A stretch of 64,000 nt of DNA from Aeromicrobium massiliense JC14. Its GTDB lineage: Bacteria > Actinomycetota > Actinomycetes > Propionibacteriales > Nocardioidaceae. The DNA is taken from assembly GCF_000312105.1 (NCBI RefSeq), contig NZ_HE978636.1, forward strand, positions 585,642 to 649,641, written 5' to 3'. Made by a program: the position numbers and the translations under genes. Positions 28,491 through 36,726 of this stretch are shown here, piece after piece (within the stretch, counting starts at the first letter, position 1; each line of letters opens with the position of its first letter). Under the pieces are notes generated by a model, which was given only the letters and a program-made list of their open reading frames with translations, did not search any database and was not told the DNA's origin.

Positions 28491-28553
28491 CAGGAGGGTC
28501 ACTGCATGCACCTCCCGCAGGAGGCAACCTGACGATCCTACGCGACACCGCGG

Positions 28554-28576
28554 TCCCGGGCGAAATCCGCCCGGGA
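28554..28576 (-). terminator. Hairpin terminator after the ABC permease gene
   Basis: TCCCGGGCG-AAATC-CGCCCGGGA is a 9-bp GC stem just downstream of the permease stop on the minus strand. It lies before the rpsF promoter region, so it probably insulates the ribosomal operon. No T-run follows, as is common in this group. Confidence 0.55.
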
Positions 28577-28590
28577 CGACGGCCTCCGGC

Positions 28591-31143
28591 TCACGCCGAG
28601 GAGATCGCGGTGAGGACGTCGAGCCGGGCGGCGCGACGCGCGGGGGCCACCGCGGCGAGCACGCCGACGACGGCGGCCACCGCGACGAACAGCGCCAGCC
28701 GCAGCCAGGGGATCGCCAGGTCGGTGAGCCCGTCGTCCTCGAAGGCGGCGCGCAGCACCACGCCGAACACCAGCCCGGCGGCCACGCCGAGCAGGGCGCC
28801 GAGCACGGCGATGGCGATGGACTCCAGCCGCACCATGCGGCGCAGCTGCGGCCGGCTGACGCCGACGGCCCGGAGCAGGCCGACCTCGCGGGTGCGCTCG
28901 ATGACGCTGAGCGCCAGCGTGTTGACGATGCCCAGGATCGCGATGACGATCGCCAGGCCCAGCAGCGCGTAGATCAGGTACAGCAGCGTGTTGACCTGGG
29001 CCCGCTGGGACTCGGCGAAGTCCTGCTTGGTCTGCACGGTGACGGTGGGGAAGTCGGCGGTGGCCTGCTCGAGCCGGTCGCCGAGCGCGTCGACGTCCAC
29101 GCCGGGCTCGGCGTCGAGCGCGACGCCGCTGTCGGTGCGCTGCACCTGCGACGCGACGACGGTGCTGAGCGGGACGAGCGCGGTGCCGATGACGTAGGTG
29201 TCTTCGTAGACGCCGGTGACGGTCGCGTCCTGCTCACGCCCGCCGAGCGCGACCTGGACGGTGTCGCCCACGCCGACGCCGAGCTGGCCGGCCTTCGTCT
29301 CGTTGAGCGCGATCTCGCCGTCGCGGGCCGCCGGTTCGCCGGAGCTGTAGACGATGTCGAAGATCTCGTCGAGCGGTCCGGCCTCGGCCGCGGTGGCCCA
29401 GGTGTCGGAGTCGTCGACCTTCATGGTGACGGTCTGCTGGGCCGAGACGACCGCGACGCCGTCGACCTGCGCGACGTCCTCGGCGATGCGCGGGGAGAAC
29501 GGCTGGCCGACCGCGTTGGAGATGAGGTAGTCGCTGGTGAACTGCTCGTCGACGCCGACGTCGATCGACTTGTTCACGGACGCGCCCAGCACCGACATCG
29601 TCGTCACCAGGGCCATGCCGATCATGAGCGCCGACGACGTGGCCGCGGTGCGCCGCGGGTTGCGCCGCGAGTTCTGCGTGGCCAGCCGGCCGACGGTGCC
29701 GTACAGCCGGGCGTAGACGGCGCCGAAGGCGATGAGCACCGGCTGGGCCAGCACCGGCCCGGCGAGCACGATCGCGAGCAGCACGGCCAGGACGCCGAGG
29801 CCCACCTGGAGCGCGTGGTTGGACGTGACTCCCGCCAGGCCCGTGGTCATCAGCCCGGCGCCGAGCAGCGCCAGGACCACGGCCACGACGACCCGGCGAC
29901 GGATGGACGACTCGGGCAGGGCGACGTCGTCGCGCATGGCCGCGACCGGCGCGATGCGCGAGGCCCGGCGGGCCGGCAGGTAGGCGGCGACCATCGTGAC
30001 CACGAGGCCGACCACGTAGGAGATGACGACGGTGCTGGGCTGCAGCACCAGCGCGGTGCCGGACAGGTCGAGGCCGAACTGCCCGAACAGCGCCTTGAGG
30101 CCGGCCGCCAGCCCGTAGCCGACCCCGATGCCCAGCGTGGCGCCGACGAGGCCGACGACCGCCGCCTCGGTCAGCACCGATCGCGACACCTGGCCGCGGG
30201 ACGCGCCGAGGGCCCGCAGCAGCGCGAGCTCGCGGCTGCGCTGGGCCACCAGGATCGAGAACGTGTTGACGATGAGGAACGAGCCGACGACCAGCGCGAT
30301 GCCGGCGAAGACGAGCAGGAAGGTGTTGAGGAAGCCCAGCAGCTGCCCGACCAGGCCCTCGATCTCGTCGGCGAGCTCGTCGCCGGTGACGGCCTCGAGC
30401 CCCTCGGGGAGGGCCGGCTCGACCGCGTCGACCAGCTCGGTCTGCGTGACGCCCGGCTCCGCGGTGAGGGCGATGGACGTGAACGCGTCCTGCCCGTCGA
30501 GGAAGACGTCCTGCGCGGTGGCGGTGTCGAAGAAGACCAGCGTGGCGCCGGCGAGCCCGCCGCCGGCGAACTCGGCCAGGCCGACGAGCGTCGCCTCGAC
30601 CCGCGGCTGCTCGCCGGCGGTGATCATCTGGACGGTGTCGCCGACCTCGTAGTCGGCCTGGTCGGCGGCCCGCTCGTCGAGCACGACCTCGCCGGCCGTC
30701 TGCGGCGCCCGGCCCGACGTGATGGTCGCGGCCGGCTCGCCCAGCGTGTTGGGGGCGTCGTTCCAGTTGAAGGCGAGCGTGGGCGCACCCGTGCCGCCGA
30801 GCAGTTTGCCGTTCTTCTTGACCACGAACAGGCCCTGGCCGTCGACCGAGCCGTCGGCCCGCGCGACGCCGTCCTCGGTCGCGAGCTCGTCGACCAGCGC
30901 GGACGGGATGGTGCGCGCGTCCAGGTTGAACCCGCCGCCGGTGGTGCCGTCGGCGCCGGAGCCGGCCTGGCGCACGAGGGCGTCGTTGATCGAGCCCTCG
31001 ACGATGCCGTCGAAGGAGGAGTCGATGGTGTCGGTGAACACCAGCGAGCCGCCCACGAACGCGACGCCCAGCACGATGGCCGAGGCGCTGAGCAGCAGCC
31101 GGACCTTGCGCGCGAGCAGGTTGCGCAGCGTGACCTTGCGCAT
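28591..31143 (-). CDS. ABC transporter permease with duplicated FtsX/MacB modules
   Basis: An 850-residue membrane protein with about ten helices. Helix 1 follows RKVTLRNLLARKVRLLLSAS. A large extracytoplasmic MacB-type periplasmic core domain follows at residues 38-260. FtsX module one (LVVGSFLIVNTFSILVAQRS) is at about 275-430. A second external domain and a second FtsX module (ILGIVNTLALSVIERTREVG) follow. Both modules contain the RxRE-LALLRALG-like coupling helix. It likely exports or signals in response to lipids or peptides. ATG overlaps the ATPase stop by 1 bp. Confidence 0.88.
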   Translation of the reverse strand: MRKVTLRNLLARKVRLLLSASAIVLGVAFVGGSLVFTDTIDSSFDGIVEGSINDALVRQAGSGADGTTGGGFNLDARTIPSALVDELATEDGVARADGSVDGQGLFVVKKNGKLLGGTGAPTLAFNWNDAPNTLGEPAATITSGRAPQTAGEVVLDERAADQADYEVGDTVQMITAGEQPRVEATLVGLAEFAGGGLAGATLVFFDTATAQDVFLDGQDAFTSIALTAEPGVTQTELVDAVEPALPEGLEAVTGDELADEIEGLVGQLLGFLNTFLLVFAGIALVVGSFLIVNTFSILVAQRSRELALLRALGASRGQVSRSVLTEAAVVGLVGATLGIGVGYGLAAGLKALFGQFGLDLSGTALVLQPSTVVISYVVGLVVTMVAAYLPARRASRIAPVAAMRDDVALPESSIRRRVVVAVVLALLGAGLMTTGLAGVTSNHALQVGLGVLAVLLAIVLAGPVLAQPVLIAFGAVYARLYGTVGRLATQNSRRNPRRTAATSSALMIGMALVTTMSVLGASVNKSIDVGVDEQFTSDYLISNAVGQPFSPRIAEDVAQVDGVAVVSAQQTVTMKVDDSDTWATAAEAGPLDEIFDIVYSSGEPAARDGEIALNETKAGQLGVGVGDTVQVALGGREQDATVTGVYEDTYVIGTALVPLSTVVASQVQRTDSGVALDAEPGVDVDALGDRLEQATADFPTVTVQTKQDFAESQRAQVNTLLYLIYALLGLAIVIAILGIVNTLALSVIERTREVGLLRAVGVSRPQLRRMVRLESIAIAVLGALLGVAAGLVFGVVLRAAFEDDGLTDLAIPWLRLALFVAVAAVVGVLAAVAPARRAARLDVLTAISSA

Positions 31144-31910
31144 CACTGCCCGCCCAGCTGGCGGGTCTGCAGCGCGGTCATGTGCTCCAGGACGCGCTCG
31201 GCGGTGGGCTCGCGCATCTCGTCGACGACGCGTCCGTCGGCCAGGAAGACGACCCGGTCGGTGTAGGACGCGGCGATGGGGTCGTGGGTGACCATGACGA
31301 TGGTCTGGCCGAACTCGGTGACGCTGCGGCGCAGGAAGCCCAGCACCTCGGCGCCGGAGGTCGAGTCGAGGTTGCCGGTGGGCTCGTCGGCGAAGACGAT
31401 GTCGGGCCGGCTCACCAGGGCGCGGGCGCAGGCGACGCGCTGCTGCTGGCCGCCGGACATCTCCGAGGGACGGTGGTCGAGCCGGTCGGCCAGGCCCGTG
31501 GCCTCGATGACCTGGTCGAACCACGCCACGTCCGGCTTGCGGCCGGCGATGGACACCGGCAGCAGGATGTTCTCGCGCGCGGTGAGCGTGGGCACGAGGT
31601 TGAACGCCTGGAAGACGAAGCCGATGCGGTCGCGGCGCAGCTCGGTGAGCGCCTTGTCCTTGAGCGCGTAGAGCTCGGTGTCGCCGATCAGCACCGACCC
31701 GCTCGTCGGGGTGTCGAGCGCGGCGAAGCAGTGCATGAGGGTGGACTTGCCGGACCCGGAGGGGCCCATGACGGCGGTGAACTCGCCGTCGTTCACGTCG
31801 AGCGAGACGCCGTCGAGGGCGCGCACCTCGGCGTCGCGGGAGCCGTAGACCTTGGTGAGGTCGGTCGCGCGCGCGGCGACCTGGCGGGTGGCGGGGGCAG
31901 CTGCGGTCAT
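31143..31910 (-). CDS. ABC transporter ATP-binding protein, MacB/LolD type
   Basis: A 255-residue ATPase partner of the FtsX-type permease. Walker A is MGPSGSGKSTLMH, signature SGGQQQRVACARAL, Walker B IVFADEPTGNLDS, and the switch His is in VTHDP. The GNLDS extension is typical of the LolD/MacB/FtsE subgroup. The ATG at 31910 has AGGAG 8 bp upstream and is preferred over an in-frame start 72 bp earlier. Stop and permease start overlap (TGATG). Confidence 0.92.
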   Translation of the reverse strand: MTAAAPATRQVAARATDLTKVYGSRDAEVRALDGVSLDVNDGEFTAVMGPSGSGKSTLMHCFAALDTPTSGSVLIGDTELYALKDKALTELRRDRIGFVFQAFNLVPTLTARENILLPVSIAGRKPDVAWFDQVIEATGLADRLDHRPSEMSGGQQQRVACARALVSRPDIVFADEPTGNLDSTSGAEVLGFLRRSVTEFGQTIVMVTHDPIAASYTDRVVFLADGRVVDEMREPTAERVLEHMTALQTRQLGGQ

Positions 31911-32023
31911 CGGGGTTCTCCTGGTGCGTCGGCCGTCAGGCGTCACGCTAGCCCCGACGGGTGACCGTGGGGAGTCCGTCATGGTCCTGATCCGACCCTG
32001 GGACGCGGGCTAGGGTCGGGGCC

Positions 32024-32575
32024 ATGGCCGAGCTCGACGTCGTGGGTCTGCTGACCTCGCCGCGCAACCGCATGGACGGACGCCCCGCCGACGGGCTCAA
32101 GCCGTACGACGGGCCCGAGCACCGCGACAGCGTCCGCGTGCGCGCCCACAAGGGCCTGGTCGGCGACCGCTACTTCGGCACCCGGTTCACCTACGCCGCA
32201 GTGACGATCATCGCCGCGGAGTCGCTGGAGTGGCTGGAGGGCGAGCTCGGCGCGGGCCCGTTCGACCCGATGCTGGCCCGCCGCAACGTCGTGACCCGCG
32301 GCCTCGACGTCGACGCACTGGCCCGGCACGAGTTCACCCTGGACGCCGGGCACGGGCCGGTCCGCTTCCGGTCGCTGACCCCGGCGAACCCGTGCGCCTG
32401 GATGAACGTCGTCTACGCCGACGGGGCGCACAAGGCGCTGCGCGGGCACGGAGGCATCCGCTGCGAGCCGCTCAACGACGGCGAGCTGTCGCTCGGCCCG
32501 GCGACCATCACGGCGGTGCGGGCGCTGGAGCCGGACGAGCTGCGCCGCCGGGTGGCCACAGCCCCGACCAGCTGA
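32024..32575 (+). CDS. MOSC-domain protein
   Basis: A 183-residue molybdenum cofactor sulfurase C-terminal-like protein. HKGLVGDRYFGTRFTY, ARRNVVTRGLDVDAL and the conserved Cys in ANPCAWMN are the MOSC hallmarks. MOSC domains bind sulfurated Moco or sulfur carriers, and the precise substrate here is unknown. ATG start. It converges with a methyltransferase gene 1 bp away. Confidence 0.85.
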   Translation: MAELDVVGLLTSPRNRMDGRPADGLKPYDGPEHRDSVRVRAHKGLVGDRYFGTRFTYAAVTIIAAESLEWLEGELGAGPFDPMLARRNVVTRGLDVDALARHEFTLDAGHGPVRFRSLTPANPCAWMNVVYADGAHKALRGHGGIRCEPLNDGELSLGPATITAVRALEPDELRRRVATAPTS

Positions 32576-32576
32576 G

Positions 32577-33176
32577 CTACGCCGCCCGGTCGGCGACGAT
32601 CGCACCCTGGGGGCGGACGCCCGGGTCGGTGCGCGCGTGCGTCTCCCGCACCACGAGGCCGGCCTCGGCCAGGCGCGCCGTCAGCTCGTCCACCGGCCAG
32701 CGGTGGGCGGTGGTGACGGCGTGGTCGAACGGCTCCACCCCGTCGCCGGTGAAGAACCCCACCAGCGTGCTGCCGCCCGGGCGCAGCGCGCGGGCCACGG
32801 ATGCGAGCGCGGCCGGCACCTCGTCCGGCGGCGTGTGGATGAGCGAGAACCAGGCCAGGACGCCGGCCAGCGAGCCGTCCGGCACCCCCAGGTCCTCCAG
32901 CCGTCCGGCCCGGAACCGGCACGCGGGGAACCGCTCGCGGGCCAGGTCGAGCATCTGAGGCGTGGGGTCGATCCCCTCGACGTCCGCCCCCTGACGGCGC
33001 AGCAGGTCGGTCCAGTGCCCGGGGCCGCACCCGACGTCGACGACCGGCCCCGAGCGCTCGGCGGCCCACCGCAGCACCAGCTCGCGGTCGGGCGCGGCCA
33101 CCGCGTCCTCGTGCCCGAGCAGGTCGGCGTACTCGGTGGCGCGCGCCCCGTAGGCGCGGACGGCGTCGGCGGTCAC
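32577..33176 (-). CDS. Class I SAM-dependent methyltransferase
   Basis: A 199-residue Rossmann-like methyltransferase. SAM-binding motif I is VVDVGCGPGHWTDLL near residue 45, the acidic motif II is EGIDPTP, and GVLAWFSLIHTPPDEV and LRPGGSTLVGFF are motifs IV and V. The substrate is not identifiable. The GTG at 33176 is chosen because the frame further upstream is antisense to bluB. It is divergent from bluB across 34 bp. Confidence 0.85.
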   Translation of the reverse strand: MTADAVRAYGARATEYADLLGHEDAVAAPDRELVLRWAAERSGPVVDVGCGPGHWTDLLRRQGADVEGIDPTPQMLDLARERFPACRFRAGRLEDLGVPDGSLAGVLAWFSLIHTPPDEVPAALASVARALRPGGSTLVGFFTGDGVEPFDHAVTTAHRWPVDELTARLAEAGLVVRETHARTDPGVRPQGAIVADRAA

Positions 33177-33210
33177 CCGGCGCAGGCTACGCCGGTCTCG
33201 GCCTAGGGTC

Positions 33211-33864
33211 GTGCCCGTGCCCGACACGACCGACGCCCCGCTGACCGACCTGTACGACGTCATCGCCCGCCGCCGCGACGTGCGCGCTGAGTTCACCGGC
33301 GAGCCCGTGCCCGAGGACGTGCTGGGACGGGTGCTGGGCGCGGCGCACTCCGCGCCGAGCGTCGGGCACAGCCAGCCGTGGGACTTCGTGCTGGTGCGCG
33401 AGCCCGCCACCTTGGACGCCTTCGCGACCCACGTGGCCACCGAGCGCGACACCTTCGCCGCGAGCCTGCCGGCGGAGCGACGCGGGACGTTCGACCGGAT
33501 CAAGATCGAGGGGATCCGCGAGTCCGGGCTCGGCGTCGTCGTCACCCACGACCCGACGCGCGGCGGCCAGCACGTGCTCGGCCGGCACGCCATCGCCGAC
33601 GCCGGGCTGTACTCGGTGTGCCTGGCGATCCAGAACCTGTGGCTCGCCGCGACCGCCGAGGGGCTCGGGGTCGGCTGGGTGTCGTTCTACCGCGAGCCGT
33701 TCCTGCGCGAGCTCGTCGGCGCGCCCGAGCACGTCCGGCCGGTCGCGTGGCTGTGCGTGGGCACCGTCGAGCGGCTGCAGGAGGTGCCCGACCTCGAGCG
33801 TCACGGCTGGCGCACGCGGCGTCCGCTCGAGCAGGCCGTGCACGCCGAGCGCTACCCGGGCTGA
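33211..33864 (+). CDS. bluB: 5,6-dimethylbenzimidazole synthase
   Basis: Converts reduced FMN with oxygen to the lower ligand of cobalamin. The 217-residue nitroreductase-fold protein has RRRDVRAEFTG at the N-terminus, SVGHSQPWDFVLV, GRHAIADAGLYSVCLAIQN and LWLAATAEGLGVGWVSFYR, all typical of BluB rather than general nitroreductases. GTG start at 33211, with GTG 33217 as an alternative. No other cob gene is in the window. Confidence 0.9.
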   Translation: MPVPDTTDAPLTDLYDVIARRRDVRAEFTGEPVPEDVLGRVLGAAHSAPSVGHSQPWDFVLVREPATLDAFATHVATERDTFAASLPAERRGTFDRIKIEGIRESGLGVVVTHDPTRGGQHVLGRHAIADAGLYSVCLAIQNLWLAATAEGLGVGWVSFYREPFLRELVGAPEHVRPVAWLCVGTVERLQEVPDLERHGWRTRRPLEQAVHAERYPG

Positions 33865-33865
33865 C

Positions 33866-34930
33866 CTACTCGATCGACGACGACACGGCCCACAGGTCGA
33901 CGCCGCCGTCGACCGCGTGCTGCTCGATCGCGGCGATCTCGTCGTCGCTGAAGTCGGTGCGCGCGGCGGCGGCCAGGTTCTCGTCGAGCTGGGCGACCGA
34001 GGAGACGCCGATCAGCGCCGACGTGACCCCGCCGGGACGCAGCACCCACGAGACGGCCATCTGCGCGAGCGTCTGGCCGCGTCCGCGCGCCACCTCGGCC
34101 AGGCCGCGCACGCGGTGCAGGTTCTGCTGCGCGACCTCGTCGTCGAAGCTGGGCCGCTGCTGGGCGCGCTCGGGGTCCGACCCGTCCACGTACTTGTCGG
34201 TGAGCAGGCCCTGCGCCAGCACGGTGAAGGCGATCGAGCCCATCCCGGCCTCGTCCAGGACGTCGAGCAGGCCGCCCTCGACCCAGCGGTTGAGCAGCGA
34301 GTACGACGGCTGGTGGATGACCAGCGGGGTGCCGAGGTCGCGGGCGACCGCGATGGCCTCGCGCGTGCGCTCGGGGCCGTAGGACGAGATGCCGACGTAG
34401 GTGGCCTTGCCCTGGCGCACCGCGGTGTCGAGCGCGCCGATCGTCTCCTCGACCGGGGTGCCGGGGTCGGCGCGGTGGGAGTAGAAGACGTCGACGTGGT
34501 CGACGCTCATGCGCTGCAGGGACGCGTCCAGGCTGGCGAGCAGGTACTTGCGCGAGCCGAGGTTGCCGTACGGGCCCGGCCACATGTCCCAGCCGGCCTT
34601 GGACGAGATGACGAGCTCGTCGCGGTACGGCTTGAGGTCGGTGCGCATCATCCGGCCGAAGTTCTCCTCGGCCGAGCCGTACGGCGGGCCGTAGTTGTTG
34701 GCCAGGTCGAAGTGGGTGATGCCGTGGTCGAAGGCGTGGCGCAGGATCTCGCGCTGGCTGTCGAACGTCCGGTTGTCGCCGAAGTTGTACCAGAGGCCGA
34801 GCGAGATCGGCGGGAGCAGCAGCCCCGAGCGTCCGACCCGGCGATACTCCAGCTGCTGGTGCCGGTCGGCGGCGGCGACGTAGGGGCGGTGGGTCTCGGG
34901 GACGTCGGCGGCGTAGTAGGGAGTGCTCAC
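33866..34930 (-). CDS. Aldo/keto reductase, YghZ/GAP-reductase type
   Basis: A 354-residue NADPH-dependent reductase of the AKR14 kind. The catalytic tetrad is visible as Asp in HFDLANNYG, Tyr in the same NNYGPPYGSAE segment, Lys in ISSKAGWDMWPG and His in FYSHRADP. ALIGVSSVAQLDENL binds cofactor. E. coli YghZ reduces L-glyceraldehyde 3-phosphate and methylglyoxal, a fair model here. GTG start. Convergent with bluB. Confidence 0.9.
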   Translation of the reverse strand: MSTPYYAADVPETHRPYVAAADRHQQLEYRRVGRSGLLLPPISLGLWYNFGDNRTFDSQREILRHAFDHGITHFDLANNYGPPYGSAEENFGRMMRTDLKPYRDELVISSKAGWDMWPGPYGNLGSRKYLLASLDASLQRMSVDHVDVFYSHRADPGTPVEETIGALDTAVRQGKATYVGISSYGPERTREAIAVARDLGTPLVIHQPSYSLLNRWVEGGLLDVLDEAGMGSIAFTVLAQGLLTDKYVDGSDPERAQQRPSFDDEVAQQNLHRVRGLAEVARGRGQTLAQMAVSWVLRPGGVTSALIGVSSVAQLDENLAAAARTDFSDDEIAAIEQHAVDGGVDLWAVSSSIE

Positions 34931-35059
34931 CCGATCACGCTAGCCGCGCGGAGCCGGCGCGCACCGCGAGCGGCGAGGTGACGCCGTGGGGTCGATCCGT
35001 CAGGAACCCTGTCCCGGCGCGGTGTTCGCGACTACTGTTCGTGTCGGAAGGGGCACCCC

Positions 35060-35497
35060 ATGACGGCTGAGCACGTCCTGGTACTCAACGCGAGCTACGA
35101 GCCACTGCAGCGCGTGTCGGTGCGACACGCCATCAAGATGCTCGTGCGCCGGGTCGCCGTCGTCGAGGAGGCCACCGACCAGGACTTCGGCCCGTTCAAG
35201 GTGCCGAAAGTGCTGCGCCTGGTGCGGTACGTGGTGATGCGCTGGACGCACGGCCGCACCCGGTTGTGCACCAAGGCGGCGATCAAGGCCCGCGACAAGA
35301 TGTGCGCCTACTGCGGCGGCCACGCCGAGACCGTCGACCACGTGGTGCCGCGTAGCCGCGGCGGCACGCTCAGCTGGGAGAACGCCGTCGCCGCGTGCCT
35401 GCGCTGCAACCACCGCAAGGCCGACCGCACCCCGTCCGAGGCGGGCATGACGCTGCTGCTGACGCCCGTCGCCCCGGGCTACCTGGCCCTGGTCTAG
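35060..35497 (+). CDS. HNH endonuclease-family protein
   Basis: A 145-residue protein of a widespread actinobacterial HNH group. The C-terminal half holds CAYCGGHAETVDHVVPRSRG, then WENAVAACLRCNHRKADRT. This gives two Cys pairs for zinc and the DH/N/H nuclease residues. The N-terminal part (VLNASYEPLQRVSVRHAIKM) is typical of the same group. Its cellular function is not established. ATG start with GGAAGGGG upstream. It ends 29 bp before the repeat-flanked cassette. Confidence 0.88.
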   Translation: MTAEHVLVLNASYEPLQRVSVRHAIKMLVRRVAVVEEATDQDFGPFKVPKVLRLVRYVVMRWTHGRTRLCTKAAIKARDKMCAYCGGHAETVDHVVPRSRGGTLSWENAVAACLRCNHRKADRTPSEAGMTLLLTPVAPGYLALV

Positions 35498-35525
35498 GAC
35501 CGGCCGAGTCAAAGGCCGACCCCGG

Positions 35526-35609
35526 GAGCGGTGAGTGAGCAACCGAACGCCCGCCTGAGCGGTGACCTGGCAACCGAATGAGGGTCTCAATCGGTTGCTG
35601 ACTCACCGC
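35526..35609. repeat. Left REP-like cluster (three 20-bp units)
   Basis: Three related units occur: 35528-35547 GCGGTGAGTGAGCAACCGAA and 35559-35578 GCGGTGACCTGGCAACCGAA, both forward, and 35590-35609 ATCGGTTGCTGACTCACCGC, reverse. Units two and three form a hairpin around TGAGGGTCTCA-like spacer. The outermost 10 bp GAGCGGTGAG are matched in inverted form at the far right end (36702-36711). The cluster overlaps the 3' end of the nuclease gene. Confidence 0.85.
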
Positions 35610-36531
35610 CCCGACGGCGGACGGGCCGGAAGAGGCTCCACCAAGCGCCGCCGAAGGTCGGTGCCGGTCCGTCGTAGCCCCGGCGGACCAGGGCCTCGTG
35701 GACGAGGGCCACCACGGCGCGCGGTGACCGCATCATCGTCCGAGTGACCTGCACGTACTCGATGCCGTGCTCCCGAAGACGTGCGTACCTGGCGAGGTCG
35801 CGCGAGAACTGGCCCGGGTCGAGCTCGTGCTGCCGTCCCTCGTACTCGACGGCCACCCGCCACCGCCGCAGGTAGAGGTCGGTCACGGGCGACCTGACGT
35901 CGTCCAGCACCGGGACGTTGACCTCCGGCCGGGGCAGGCCGGCGGCGACCAGGAGGCAGCGGACCTGTGACTCGGGCAACGAGCGCGAGCGCCCGTCCAG
36001 CAGTGGGAGGACCGAGGCGGCCGCTCGGGCACCACGGCGCCACGACTGTGCCGCGGCGAGCTCGCCGAGACCGACCGCTGACATGAGGCCGCGATGCGCG
36101 AGCCAGTCACCGGCGGCGACGACGTCCAGGAGCCGCTCGGTGGCGGCGAGCGCGACGAAGGCAGCCGTCGGCGTGACGCCCTGCTCGTCGAGCGGCGGCA
36201 GCAAGGGGGTGCGGTGCAGGAGAACGCCGTCCAGCGCGAGGTGGAGGTCACCCGCGACCACGAAGCGCAGGGGCGGCCGCACGACGTCCAGGCCGGAGAG
36301 CAGCAGCCGGGTCGCGTGAGTGGCGTGCACGTGAGGCGGAAGAGCCAGCGTCGCGGCGCGCACCTCGTCCAACCGGGTCATGACGTGGTCACGGTGGACC
36401 CAGACCCGCGGATGGACCCGGCGGAACGAGGCACCTTGAAGCTGGCGCGAGGTCAGGCCCGCGGCGAGCCCCTGCGCACGACTGAACGGACCGGTGCGGA
36501 GGACCGGCGGGACGACGGCGGTGCGCGGCAT
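35587..36531 (-). CDS. AbiEi-like/DUF559 nuclease-fold protein in a repeat-bracketed cassette
   Basis: The 314-residue protein has an N-terminal winged-helix-like segment (GPFSRAQGLAAGLTSRQL, residues 14-31) similar to AbiEi-family antitoxin domains. The middle of the protein is variable. The C-terminal DUF559/Vsr-like PD-(D/E)xK domain begins about residue 183. Candidate catalytic positions are Glu187 (PESQ), Asp218 (VTDLYL) and Glu229/Glu231 (VEYEG), with a following QHELD. The ATG at 36531 is preferred; a 50-residue upstream extension would be translated from the repeat cluster. The last seven codons and stop (GESATD-stop) lie in the left repeat. No partner toxin or antitoxin gene is adjacent. 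Confidence 0.8.
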   Translation of the reverse strand: MPRTAVVPPVLRTGPFSRAQGLAAGLTSRQLQGASFRRVHPRVWVHRDHVMTRLDEVRAATLALPPHVHATHATRLLLSGLDVVRPPLRFVVAGDLHLALDGVLLHRTPLLPPLDEQGVTPTAAFVALAATERLLDVVAAGDWLAHRGLMSAVGLGELAAAQSWRRGARAAASVLPLLDGRSRSLPESQVRCLLVAAGLPRPEVNVPVLDDVRSPVTDLYLRRWRVAVEYEGRQHELDPGQFSRDLARYARLREHGIEYVQVTRTMMRSPRAVVALVHEALVRRGYDGPAPTFGGAWWSLFRPVRRRGGESATD

Positions 36532-36579
36532 GCCGCCACCGTGCGGCGGCGCGAGGGAACGACGGCACGACCGCGACCG

Positions 36580-36623
36580 GTCCTGGGGACGTCCGGATGG
36601 TCCTCGCGTCCTGGGGACATCCG
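36580..36623. repeat. Pair of 16-bp direct repeats upstream of the DUF559 gene
   Basis: GTCCTGGGGACGTCCG at 36580-36595 and GTCCTGGGGACATCCG at 36608-36623 differ at one base and are 28 bp apart start to start. They occupy the expected promoter region of the DUF559 gene, so they may be operators, perhaps for its own helix-turn-helix domain. Confidence 0.45.
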
Positions 36624-36627
36624 CTGG

Positions 36628-36711
36628 GCGGTGACCTGGCAACCGAATGAGGTCGTCTTTCGGTTGGCGACTCACCGGCATGAGCGGCGAAGGGTTGCTA
36701 TCTCACCGCTC
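36628..36711. repeat. Right REP-like cluster (three 20-bp units, mirror of the left)
   Basis: Units are 36628-36647 GCGGTGACCTGGCAACCGAA (identical to the middle unit on the left) forward, 36659-36678 TTCGGTTGGCGACTCACCGG reverse, and 36690-36709 AAGGGTTGCTATCTCACCGC reverse. The order forward-reverse-reverse is the mirror image of the left cluster, so the two clusters act as composite inverted ends of a roughly 1.19-kb cassette. Confidence 0.85.
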
Positions 36712-36726
36712 AGGCACGGTGACGGC

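Noticed and set aside
36532..36681. N-terminal extension of the DUF559 protein from ATG 36681
   Set aside because: It would be translated from the repeat cluster and intergenic bases; ATG 36531 fits the AbiEi-like domain start.
35526..36711. Insertion sequence
   Set aside because: Inverted ends exist, but there is no transposase gene and no clear target-site duplication was seen, so it is reported as a repeat-bracketed cassette instead.
35526..36711. CRISPR array
   Set aside because: Units are palindromic, in both orientations, only three per side, and spacers are not uniform.
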